From assembly GCF_001423085.1 (NCBI RefSeq), contig NZ_LMNU01000023.1, positions 62,100-126,099 of the forward strand: a stretch of 64,000 nucleotides of DNA, in the 5' to 3' direction. The notes under the pieces were generated by a model. That model searched no databases. It saw nothing but the letters and a program-made list of their open reading frames with translations, and had not been told where the DNA came from. Shown here piece after piece: positions 56,001-63,018 of the stretch. The stretch comes from Methylobacterium sp. Leaf125. Lineage in GTDB: Bacteria; Pseudomonadota; Alphaproteobacteria; Rhizobiales; Beijerinckiaceae. A program made the position numbers and the translations under genes. Each line of letters begins with the position of its first letter. Position 1 is the stretch's first letter.

Positions 56001-59000
56001 GCGCAGGACGCCCAGACCCAGCTCGCCAATACCGGGCGCGACATCGTGCTGGCCGTCACCGCGCAGGGCGCGCGGGTGAACGACGCCCTCAGCCAGACCG
56101 GCGCCAGCTTCGCCGACACCACCGAGACCCGGGTTCAGGCCATCGACCGCGTCCTCAACGACCGGCTCGCGACGCTCCAGGAGACCATCGCCCGCGGTGA
56201 CATCCTCGCCGACCGCATCTCCCGCGACACCGCCGCCCTCACCGAATCCGTGTCCGGCCGCCTCGAAGAGATGGACCGCGTCATCACCGTGCAGGGCAAG
56301 GTGGTGGCCGACAGCATCGCCGAGCGCACCCGCGAGGCCCAGGAGGCCGTGGAGAGCCAGCTCGGCGCCCTCGAGGAGCGCTCCGCCCGTCGCTCGACCG
56401 AGATCGGCGAGACCTTCGCCAACTTGGTGGCGCAGATCGACGGCCATCTCGGCGGCCGTGCCACCGCGCTGAACGAAGCCCTGATCGTGCGCACCGCCGA
56501 GATGGCCCGCGTCATGGTCGAAGGGGGTCGCGACCTCGTCCAGGCCCTCGACTCGCGGGCCGACACCATGGCCCTCGACATCGCCCAGCGCGGCGCCAGC
56601 CTCGGCGACGTCCTCGGCGAGCGCTCGGCGGAGATCGCCCGCCGCCTCGACGAGCAGACCCTGGAACTGTCCCGCCGCCTCGACGAGGGCGCCGGGCGCT
56701 TCGACGCCGGCGTGCTCGGTCGCCTGGAGGCGATCGGCACCGCCCTCGAGGAGCGCAGCCGCCTCATCGAGGAATCCTTCGGAACCCAGGCCTTCGAGGC
56801 GATCCGCCTCATTGAGAGCCGCACCCGTGCGGTGGACGAGGATCTGGCCACCCGCACCCGCGAGCTCGTGGACATGATCGTCGAGCGCACCGGGGGCGCC
56901 AACGAGGCCCTGGACACCCAGGCCGTGGCGATCCGCGAGGCCTTCTCGCAGCGCGCGGACGAACTCGTCCGCCTGATCGATGCCCGGACCGCCGCGATGG
57001 GCACCGAGCTCGACGAGAAGGGGCGCGCCGTGTTCGGTGCCCTCGGCGGCCGCATCACCGAGCTCGCCCGCCTGTTCGACCTCGGCAGCAACTCCCTCGG
57101 CGCGGTGCTGGAGCAGCGCGGCGAGACGATCCTGGCCCGCCTGCGCGAGATGGTCGCCGAGGCCGATCGCCAGCTCAGCGAGGGCGAGGGCCGCCTCGGC
57201 ACCACCCTCGACCGCCGGACGTCCGATATCAGCTCGCTCCTCGACGAGGGCGTGCGCACGGTCCACCAGCTGCTGGACGACCGCACGGGCGAGATCCGGA
57301 CGCTGCTCGACAACCACGCCAGCTCGCTGGGCTCGAATTTCAGCGACCGCATCGCGCCGCTGCACGACACGCTCGACCAGCGCGGCCGGGCGTTCGTGGA
57401 CACCATCGCGGCCAGCCTCGGCAGCGCCGCCGAGGCGGTCGAGGCCCGGACGCGGGCCCTGGCCAGCTTGTTCGACGAGCGCATCGAGCAGCTCGACGAG
57501 GTGGTCGACCGTCGGGGCGGCAGCCTCGCGGACTCGGTCGAGGCCCGGACCCGCGCCCTCGCGGAGACCTTCGACCAGCGCATCGGTGTCCTCGACGAGC
57601 TCGTGGACACCCGGGGCAAGCGCCTCGCCGAGAACCTGGGTGCCCAGGCCCAGACCCTGGTCGAGCAGTTCGACCAGCGCCTCGGCAGCCTCGACGCGGT
57701 GGTGGAGCGCCGGAGCGGCGAGATGGCCCAGGCCGTGGACGAGCGCACCCGCGCCCTGGCCAACCTGTTCGACCATCGCATCAACATTCTCGGCCAGCTC
57801 GTCGACCATCGCGGCGCGCACCTGACCGAGACGCTCGAGAGCCGGACCGAGGCCCTGACCACCCTCCTCGACCAGCGCATCGGCGCCCTCGACGCGATCG
57901 TCGACGGCCGCGGCAACCACCTGACCCAGTCGCTCGACGCCCGGGCCCAGGGCCTGCGCAGCCTGTTCGACGAGGTCCTGACCGCCCTCGACGGCCTGGT
58001 CGACGGCCGCGCCGAGGCCCTGACCGACCGGGTCGACACCCAGACGCGGGGCCTCACCACCCTGTTCGACGAGCGGCTCGGCGCCCTCGACCGCCTCGTC
58101 GATCACCGCACCGGCACCCTGTCCGACGAAGTCGATGCCCGCGCCCAGGCGCTGGTCTCGCTCATCGACACGCGGGTCGGCGCCCTCGACCAGGTGGTGG
58201 ACGCCCGGGCGGGCGCCCTGCGCCAGCAGGCCGAGGCCATGGCGCAGACCCTCGTGTCCCTGTTCGAGGAGCGCGCATCGGGCCTCGCCACGCAGGCCGA
58301 CGACCGCACCCGCGCCCTCGTGGCGATCTTCGACGAGCGCCTGGGGGCCCTGGAAGGCCTCGTGGACGGCCGCGCCGGCACCCTGGCCGACCGCGTCGAG
58401 GAGCGCACCCGCACCCTCGCGTCGGTGTTCGACGCCCAGCTCCGGACCCTCGACGAGACCGTGGATCACCGCGCCAACGTCCTGGCACAGCAGGCCGAGG
58501 ACCGCGGCAGCGCCCTGGCGGCGATGTTCGACGAGCGCCTCACGGCCCTCGGCGGCCTCGTGGAGGCCAGCGCGGCGGAGTTCGCCCGCACCATCGACAC
58601 GCAGGGCCAGGCCCTGACGGAGGCGGTGGACAGCCGGTCGGAGGCCTTCACGAACCGCATCGACAATCGAATGAAGGTGTTCGCCACCCTCGTGGCCTCG
58701 CGCGGCGATGCCCTGGCCACGGCCTTCGACGACCGTCAGGACGCCTACGCGTCCCTGGTCGACGCACGCACCGCCGCGATGCTCGCGGCCTTCGACGAAC
58801 GCGTCGATCGCCACGCGGCCCTCGCCGAGGCGCACAGCCAGGCCCTGGCCGCAGCCCTCGACCAGCGCAACGAGGCCGTGGCGGCCCTGCTCGACACCGG
58901 CACCGGCGCCATGACCGAGGCGTTCGACCGTCGCTCGACGGCCCTGGCCGGCCTCGTCGAGGCCCGCGGCCAGGCGCTCGCCCGCCGGCTCGCGGAGAGT

Positions 59001-61007
59001 GCCGAGACCATCACCCGGGCCATCGAGACCGGGGGTGGTGCCCTGGTGGAGACGCTCGATGGACGCGGGAACGCGGTGGTCGCCCAGCTGACCGATCAGT
59101 CAGAGCGCCTGCGCGCCATCGTGGACGGACCGGCGGCCCAACTCGTCGAAGCCCTGGCGCTGCGCGGCGATGCCATCGAGCGGGCCCTGCAGGAGAGCGG
59201 AGCGCCGCTGGTCGCCGCCATCCGCGAGCGCACCGAGGCCCTGGCCGCCCAGTCCCGCGCCTCCGCCGAGGCGCTGCTCTCGGCCATCGACGGCGGTGCG
59301 ACCCGCGCCATCGCGTCCCTGAACGACGCCAACGACCAGATGCGCGGCGAACTCACGACCGTCCTGCAGCGCATCGACGGGGCCAACGAGGCCCTGCGCG
59401 AACTCCTGGCCGGGACTGGGCAGAACCTCGGCCATATCGAGGCGAGCCTCTCGCACCGGATCGCCGACATCCGCGACGGCCTGGCGGCCGTGGCGAGCGA
59501 GACCGAGCGCGCCAGCGCCGGGGTGTCCGAGCAGGTCCACCTTCTCCGGAACGTGGCCGAGGGCGCCCTGCGGGACGCCGCCGAACTGGCGGTCTCCCTC
59601 GACGAGCGCGGCCGTGCCCTCGACGAGATCGGCCGCACCCATGCGGGGACCCTGCGGCAGGCCGTCGGCCACCTCGAAGGCGCCGCCGGGCAGCTGCAGG
59701 GCGCGGCCGGCCAGATCCAGGGCGCCGAGAGCCGCCTCGCGGACCGGCTGGGCGAGCGCGAGGCCGCCATCGCCAACGTGCTGTCGCGGATCGAGGAGCG
59801 CTCCGGCACCCTCGACGCGCAGACCGCACGCTTCGACGCGATGATCGGCGAGACCCTGCGCGCCGCCGAGGAGCGGGCGCGGGCCCTGGGCACCAGCCTG
59901 TCCGACACCGCCGCGGGCGCCGGGACCACCGTCGCCAAGGCGTTCGAGGGCCTCCGCGCCAGCGCCGACAGCGAGAGCGGGCGCACCGCCGAGGCCGTGC
60001 GCACCGCGATCGAGGCGGCGTCGCAGCAGATGATGGGCGTCCTCGAAACCGCCTCCGGCCGCTTCGGCGAATCCGTCTCCGGGCTGCGCGAGATGGCGGC
60101 CGAGATCCGGCGTGAGCTCGATGCCACCCGGGCCGACCTCCAGCGCGGCGTGCTGGAGATCCCGCGGGAGACGCAGGATGCCACCGGCGAGATGCGCCGG
60201 GTGGTCTCCGAGCAGCTGAAGGCCCTGACCGAGCTCTCCAGCCTGGTCCAGAGCTCGGGACGGGCGGTGGATGCGGCGGTCCCGCAGGTGTCGGAGCCGA
60301 AGCGCCCCGCCGCCGCGGCACCGACGCCGACGCCGGCTCCCGCCGCGGCCGCTCCGGCGGCTCCGGCGAAGGCCGCCCCGGCCAAGCCGTCCGCCGCCGC
60401 ACCGGCCGCCGCGACGGCGAAGCCCGCGGCTGCGGCCGGCCGGCCCGGCACGTCGATGAACCTCGTCTCCGCCCCGGCGACGGGCCGGACCGCACCGGCG
60501 GCCCGTCCCGATGCCCGGGCCGGCGAGGGCCGCGGCTGGCTCTCGGACCTGCTGACGCGGGCCTCCCTGGACGAGGACGAGGACGCGGATCCGGCGCCGA
60601 GCGCTCCGGCACCGGCCACGAAGCAGCAGGCGGAGGCCCAGAAGACCGCGGCCGAGCGCGGGCGCACCGCCCTCGAGACGATCTCCAGCGACATCGGCAA
60701 GATGATCGACCACCAGACCGCGGTGGAGCTGTGGGAGCGCTACCGCCGGGGCGAGCCGAACCTGTTCGACCGCCGGATCTACACGGCGCAGGGCCGGCAG
60801 ACCTTCGAGGAGGTCCGCCGCCGCTACGGCGCGGATGCCGATTTCCGGCGCACGGTCGACCGCTACGTCGGCGAGTTCGAGCGCCTGCTCGGCGACGTCT
60901 CGAAGAACGACCGCGACTCCTCGCGGGCGGATGCCTACCTCACCTCGGAGACCGGCAAGGTCTACACCATGCTGGCCCATGCCAGCGGCCGCTTCGACGG
61001 GGCCTAG
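53100..61007 (+). CDS. Giant growth-pole-ring (GPR/RgsE)-like coiled-coil protein
   Basis: 2635-aa membrane-anchored helical protein. The N-terminal ~110 residues are polar and Pro-rich. Two membrane helices follow (~116-138, starting PYLIAAAAGGLWIAG, and ~154-176). About 2200 residues of apolipoprotein-like repeats with an 11-residue period come next, including 77-residue units (525-755) and 33-residue units (1449-1833). An Ala/Pro/Lys linker (~2400-2500) leads to a C-terminal domain (~2519-2635) with HQTAVELWERYRRGEPNLFD and TSETGKVYTMLAHASGRF. This architecture matches GPR of Agrobacterium and RgsE of Sinorhizobium, which form a ring at the growing pole and are needed for polar growth. The assignment rests on architecture recognised from memory. 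It ends at a strong terminator. Confidence 0.85.
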   Translation: MATEKKLKDPAEAALSAIEQALNLDAFAQGDEALRAEPRLPDVGDGDPLRDPSGRLAPPRLDLDQPLASDLPPPDRNRPRREGGLLPPDRSMVANDDRQNIGILQQTLRVRPSRTPYLIAAAAGGLWIAGLLALAWVQSSGDLRGFFQGLSAIQGAVAATALVGPVVLFAIMGMLAVRAQEMRLVARAVGEVAIRLAEPENFSTDAVLTMSQTVRREVAAVGDGVERALARAGELETLVRGEIATLERAYSDNEIRIRSLVEELVAQRESIIANAERVRGAITGTHQSLTAELDGAAERIVLAVNGAGDRVTSALDARGEAITSALGDRGDAITAALGEAGDRVVELVSGRGDDLVQRLASTSEGVRGSLAEVGSALTLSLETRADEVTRAFERTGGILTATLAENAGQVARTLAQTGSEVIEALNRQGGDVRQTFEQSTRGLEEAFLARGSELTAQFSSTGGEITARFAETGDALRAHFAETGDALRAHFAETGAALTHDISVRGDTLRSEIETAGSGVSALIEARAREAQTGLAAAAGSIIETFTARADGVREDLIRSVDGIASGLDTQGGALAERIETAAAHLHETITVHGAEVSNLFEARGRDTQAGLALAASAIIESFGARADALRETLIGSVEDATTRLDERGGTLAERIEAAANRLRETIDVHGGSVSERIDASGREAQAALALAASAIVETFGNRAGGVRDDLLRSVEGLANGLDQHGSALAERIETVAHQLHRTVTVEGANLESTLGTTGDRVGELVRSRTQEATQTLEGALSALGHTFETRALEAVDSLRVTAATLESEIGSRTAEAADTFRRSAEETTVALGASTTEAAQSLRRASASATGELEARTVEAVQIFENRLAATSADLAARTAEAAELLRNAADGLGDTVGSKASASIEALRSTLDAVNDELARRAEDAAGTIARAADGLGGDLIARIRDVETVFDNHGRTLGDLIAAQAQDAQTQLANTGRDIVLAVTAQGARVNDALSQTGASFADTTETRVQAIDRVLNDRLATLQETIARGDILADRISRDTAALTESVSGRLEEMDRVITVQGKVVADSIAERTREAQEAVESQLGALEERSARRSTEIGETFANLVAQIDGHLGGRATALNEALIVRTAEMARVMVEGGRDLVQALDSRADTMALDIAQRGASLGDVLGERSAEIARRLDEQTLELSRRLDEGAGRFDAGVLGRLEAIGTALEERSRLIEESFGTQAFEAIRLIESRTRAVDEDLATRTRELVDMIVERTGGANEALDTQAVAIREAFSQRADELVRLIDARTAAMGTELDEKGRAVFGALGGRITELARLFDLGSNSLGAVLEQRGETILARLREMVAEADRQLSEGEGRLGTTLDRRTSDISSLLDEGVRTVHQLLDDRTGEIRTLLDNHASSLGSNFSDRIAPLHDTLDQRGRAFVDTIAASLGSAAEAVEARTRALASLFDERIEQLDEVVDRRGGSLADSVEARTRALAETFDQRIGVLDELVDTRGKRLAENLGAQAQTLVEQFDQRLGSLDAVVERRSGEMAQAVDERTRALANLFDHRINILGQLVDHRGAHLTETLESRTEALTTLLDQRIGALDAIVDGRGNHLTQSLDARAQGLRSLFDEVLTALDGLVDGRAEALTDRVDTQTRGLTTLFDERLGALDRLVDHRTGTLSDEVDARAQALVSLIDTRVGALDQVVDARAGALRQQAEAMAQTLVSLFEERASGLATQADDRTRALVAIFDERLGALEGLVDGRAGTLADRVEERTRTLASVFDAQLRTLDETVDHRANVLAQQAEDRGSALAAMFDERLTALGGLVEASAAEFARTIDTQGQALTEAVDSRSEAFTNRIDNRMKVFATLVASRGDALATAFDDRQDAYASLVDARTAAMLAAFDERVDRHAALAEAHSQALAAALDQRNEAVAALLDTGTGAMTEAFDRRSTALAGLVEARGQALARRLAESAETITRAIETGGGALVETLDGRGNAVVAQLTDQSERLRAIVDGPAAQLVEALALRGDAIERALQESGAPLVAAIRERTEALAAQSRASAEALLSAIDGGATRAIASLNDANDQMRGELTTVLQRIDGANEALRELLAGTGQNLGHIEASLSHRIADIRDGLAAVASETERASAGVSEQVHLLRNVAEGALRDAAELAVSLDERGRALDEIGRTHAGTLRQAVGHLEGAAGQLQGAAGQIQGAESRLADRLGEREAAIANVLSRIEERSGTLDAQTARFDAMIGETLRAAEERARALGTSLSDTAAGAGTTVAKAFEGLRASADSESGRTAEAVRTAIEAASQQMMGVLETASGRFGESVSGLREMAAEIRRELDATRADLQRGVLEIPRETQDATGEMRRVVSEQLKALTELSSLVQSSGRAVDAAVPQVSEPKRPAAAAPTPTPAPAAAAPAAPAKAAPAKPSAAAPAAATAKPAAAAGRPGTSMNLVSAPATGRTAPAARPDARAGEGRGWLSDLLTRASLDEDEDADPAPSAPAPATKQQAEAQKTAAERGRTALETISSDIGKMIDHQTAVELWERYRRGEPNLFDRRIYTAQGRQTFEEVRRRYGADADFRRTVDRYVGEFERLLGDVSKNDRDSSRADAYLTSETGKVYTMLAHASGRFDGA
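54501..54599 (+). repeat. 33-bp (11-residue) tandem repeat in the giant gene
   Basis: Three contiguous 11-codon units (RFAETGDALRA, HFAETGDALRA, HFAETGAALTH). The first two share 30 identical bases (54504-54533 and 54537-54566), suggesting recent duplication of the basic 11-residue period. Confidence 0.9.
54672..55364 (+). repeat. Three 231-bp (77-residue) tandem repeats
   Basis: Units begin at 54672, 54903 and 55134, encoding residues 525-601, 602-678 and 679-755. Each starts with a pattern like EARGRDTQAGLALAAS and contains LAERIE at the same place. The length of 77 equals seven 11-residue periods. Confidence 0.88.
57444..58598 (+). repeat. Array of 99-bp (33-residue) repeats
   Basis: Units of exactly 33 codons begin at 57444 and recur at 57543, 57642, 57741, 57840, 57939, 58038 and 58137. 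A 22-codon unit follows at 58236-58301, then 33-codon units at 58302, 58401 and 58500. The consensus is roughly ARTRALxxLFDERIGALDxL followed by VDxRxGxLxDxVE. The short unit looks like loss of one 11-residue period. Confidence 0.9.
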
Positions 61008-61038
61008 GCCCCGGACGCAGCACGCCGGACGAACCGAC

Positions 61039-61069
61039 CCCCCGCCCTCCCCCCGGAGGGCGGGGGTTT
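61039..61069 (+). terminator. Terminator after the giant gene
   Basis: A perfect 12-bp GC stem (CCCCCGCCCTCC/GGAGGGCGGGGG) with a CCCC loop and three T residues, 32 bp after the stop of the GPR-like gene. The converging DUF1489 gene ends at 61105. Confidence 0.8.
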
Positions 61070-61104
61070 CCCGTTGGACGCCGCGTTGCGTCGGATCGGG
61101 CGGG

Positions 61105-61581
61105 TCAGATCAGGCCGAGGCCGGCGAGTTCGCGGCGCAGGGATTCCGGCATCTCGGCGAGACCGCCCGCCGTGCGGGCGTCGAGGTCGGCCGGCGCATC
61201 CTCCGCCTTGAGGTAGCGCCAGCCCTGGAACGGCCGGCACGGACGCGGCGAGACGGCGGTCACCTCCGGCTGCAGGATCAGCCGGCAGCGGCCGATCCCG
61301 TCCGTATCGGTGAACGGCGTGATGGCGGTGATGGACTGGCGGCACAGCAGCGTGCCCTTGATCACCCAGTAGATCGAGCCGCGGCCGACGATGTCGCCGG
61401 CGCGGGTCGGCACCATGCGGGTGGTGTGCACCGGGGCGGGATCGCGCCCCTCGCGCAGGGCCGCCTCGCGGTTGCGGGCGATGCGCTCCTCGAGATCACC
61501 GATGCTGGCGGGACCGACGCAGAGCTTCAGCAGATGCAGGGCGTGGGCGGCGGGTGTTGCGCGAGGCATGGCGGGAGGCAT
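61105..61581 (-). CDS. DUF1489 family protein
   Basis: 158-aa protein of the DUF1489 family, conserved in alphaproteobacteria and of unknown function. Family features are the early LHLLKLCVG, the middle HTTRMVPTRAGDIVGRGSIY followed by WVIKG, and RPFQGWRYLKAEDAP near the end. It is predicted soluble. The start is uncertain: ATG 61581 and ATG 61569 both lack a clear ribosome site, and the family usually begins just before LHLLKLCVG. It converges with the giant gene. Confidence 0.85.
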   Translation of the reverse strand: MPPAMPRATPAAHALHLLKLCVGPASIGDLEERIARNREAALREGRDPAPVHTTRMVPTRAGDIVGRGSIYWVIKGTLLCRQSITAITPFTDTDGIGRCRLILQPEVTAVSPRPCRPFQGWRYLKAEDAPADLDARTAGGLAEMPESLRRELAGLGLI

Positions 61582-61661
61582 GGCGGCGTTGTAGCAGCCG
61601 CGCCGAAACCGCGCGCCTCCTTCGTGGGCGGCGCGACCCCGCGCCGCTCAGCCTCCGGTGC

Positions 61662-62870
61662 TCAGGAGAACAGCGCCCGCTTCTCGTCCTCGGAAAGCGC
61701 ATCGATCTCCGCGAAGGCCGTCGCGATATCGGTCCGGGCCTGCTCCGAGACCTGAATCGCCGCCGGCACCATCTCCGGCTCATCCGCGGCCGGATCGATC
61801 GCCTCGGCGTCCGGCAGGGCTGCCTCGGTTTCGGGCTCGGCCTCGGGCTCTTCCAGGGCGAACATCGCCGCGTCGTCATCCGCGGTCACATCCACGGCTT
61901 CCTCCGCGCGCCCGTCCTCCGCGCACGCGGGTTCGGCCTCTCCGGGCGCATCGAAGGCAGTGTCGAGGGCAGTTTCGAGGGACGACGGCGCGTCCTCGGC
62001 GGACGGCTCGGCCGCCTCCGCGGGCACCTCAGCGGCCGCCTCCGCGGGCACCTGCGCCAGCATCAGGGCGGAGGCCGCGTCCGCCAGGGCGTCGGTCGCC
62101 TCGAGGAAGACGATGTCGTCCGCGGCGGAGGGGTCGTCCGACAGCGGCGCCCGGGCGAAGGCGGCCGACGGCGCCGGCTCCGCGGACGATCCGTCCATGT
62201 CGATGTAGCGGTCGACGTCGCTCTGGCAGAGGTCGGGCTGGACCTCCGGCGCACTCGCGCCTCCCGGGCCCGCCGGGACCGGATCGAGGGCATCGCCCCA
62301 GATCGCCATCATGGCGGCGAGGCGCTCCTCGAGGTAGCGCAGGGTGTGGATGATGCGCGCCGTGCGCTGGGCGGTGAGGTCCTGGAACGAGCAGGCGGTG
62401 TAGATGGCGGTGGCGCGCCGGTCGAGCTCGTCGCAGATTGCGGCGTCGGAGCCGGATTCGCGCAGGGTCCAGGCGGCCTCCTGCACGTGCTCGGCCGCGC
62501 TGAGGATGTCGGAGGTCGCGTTCTCGGTGGAGCGCACGATGGCGTCGAGGGCCGCGGAGGCACCGCCGAGCCGGCTCTGGTCCTGGTCGGGCGCGTGGAT
62601 GGCCGCGATCTCGGCCTTGGTCCGGGCGATGGCGTGGGCCATGTCCATCAGGTCGCCGCGCACGCGCCCCATCTGGCTGCTCTCGCGATCGTGGGTGACC
62701 ACGCTTTCCAGCCTGGCGATCGCGTCGAGGACGATCCCGGTATCGGTGGTGCGATTGCGGCGGAGATAGGCGTCGAGGAACCAGCGACCGCGCTCGCTCT
62801 CGGTCATCGCCGCTTCGATGCGATCGTATTCCGAGATGTCGAGGGACGTCAGCGAATGGGAACTCGACAT
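61662..62870 (-). CDS. CheZ-like phosphatase domain protein with acidic tail
   Basis: About 402 aa. Residues ~1-210 are helical and contain the CheZ-type signature ACSFQDLTAQRTARIIHTL, with D164 and Q168 spaced as the catalytic pair of E. coli CheZ (D143, Q147). It may therefore dephosphorylate a CheY-like regulator. Residues ~215-402 are a long Ala/Glu/Asp/Pro-rich, probably disordered tail ending in DALSEDEKRALFS, not present in E. coli CheZ (~214 aa). ATG 62870 (MSSSHSLTSLD) has AGGA 11 bases upstream. A near-CtrA site lies 76-91 bp upstream. No cheA, cheY or flagellar genes are in the window. Confidence 0.82.
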   Translation of the reverse strand: MSSSHSLTSLDISEYDRIEAAMTESERGRWFLDAYLRRNRTTDTGIVLDAIARLESVVTHDRESSQMGRVRGDLMDMAHAIARTKAEIAAIHAPDQDQSRLGGASAALDAIVRSTENATSDILSAAEHVQEAAWTLRESGSDAAICDELDRRATAIYTACSFQDLTAQRTARIIHTLRYLEERLAAMMAIWGDALDPVPAGPGGASAPEVQPDLCQSDVDRYIDMDGSSAEPAPSAAFARAPLSDDPSAADDIVFLEATDALADAASALMLAQVPAEAAAEVPAEAAEPSAEDAPSSLETALDTAFDAPGEAEPACAEDGRAEEAVDVTADDDAAMFALEEPEAEPETEAALPDAEAIDPAADEPEMVPAAIQVSEQARTDIATAFAEIDALSEDEKRALFS

Positions 62871-62945
62871 CAAGCACGTGTCCTTGGCCGCGGGGACCGG
62901 CACGCCATCGCCGGGTCCAAGCCGCCGCAGGTTGACAGGATCGCT

Positions 62946-62961
62946 TTAACGCCGGCTTTAC
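62946..62961. promoter_or_regulatory. Near-consensus CtrA site before the CheZ-like gene
   Basis: TTAA, seven bases, TTTAC: one mismatch to the CtrA consensus TTAA-N7-TTAAC. It lies between the divergent CheZ-like gene (start 62870, minus) and MFS gene (start 63019, plus). Confidence 0.4.
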
Positions 62962-63018
62962 GCAGCTTCCGCCTGACGCGACGTTCTCCCAGGCCCCCCT
63001 CGTCCCGATCCGGTCACC

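Noticed and set aside
53096..56200. A 1034-codon plus-strand frame overlapping the start of the giant gene
   Set aside because: It is an Arg/Pro/Gly-rich shadow of the GPR-like frame, without domains; the real frame has membrane helices, repeats and a C-terminal domain.
52962..58835. A 1957-codon open frame on the minus strand under the giant gene
   Set aside because: It is antisense to the GPR-like repeats. High third-position GC and repeated codons keep the opposite frame free of stops, and its composition (Gly/Ala/Arg/His repeats) is an echo of the real repeats. No start signal or domain is present.
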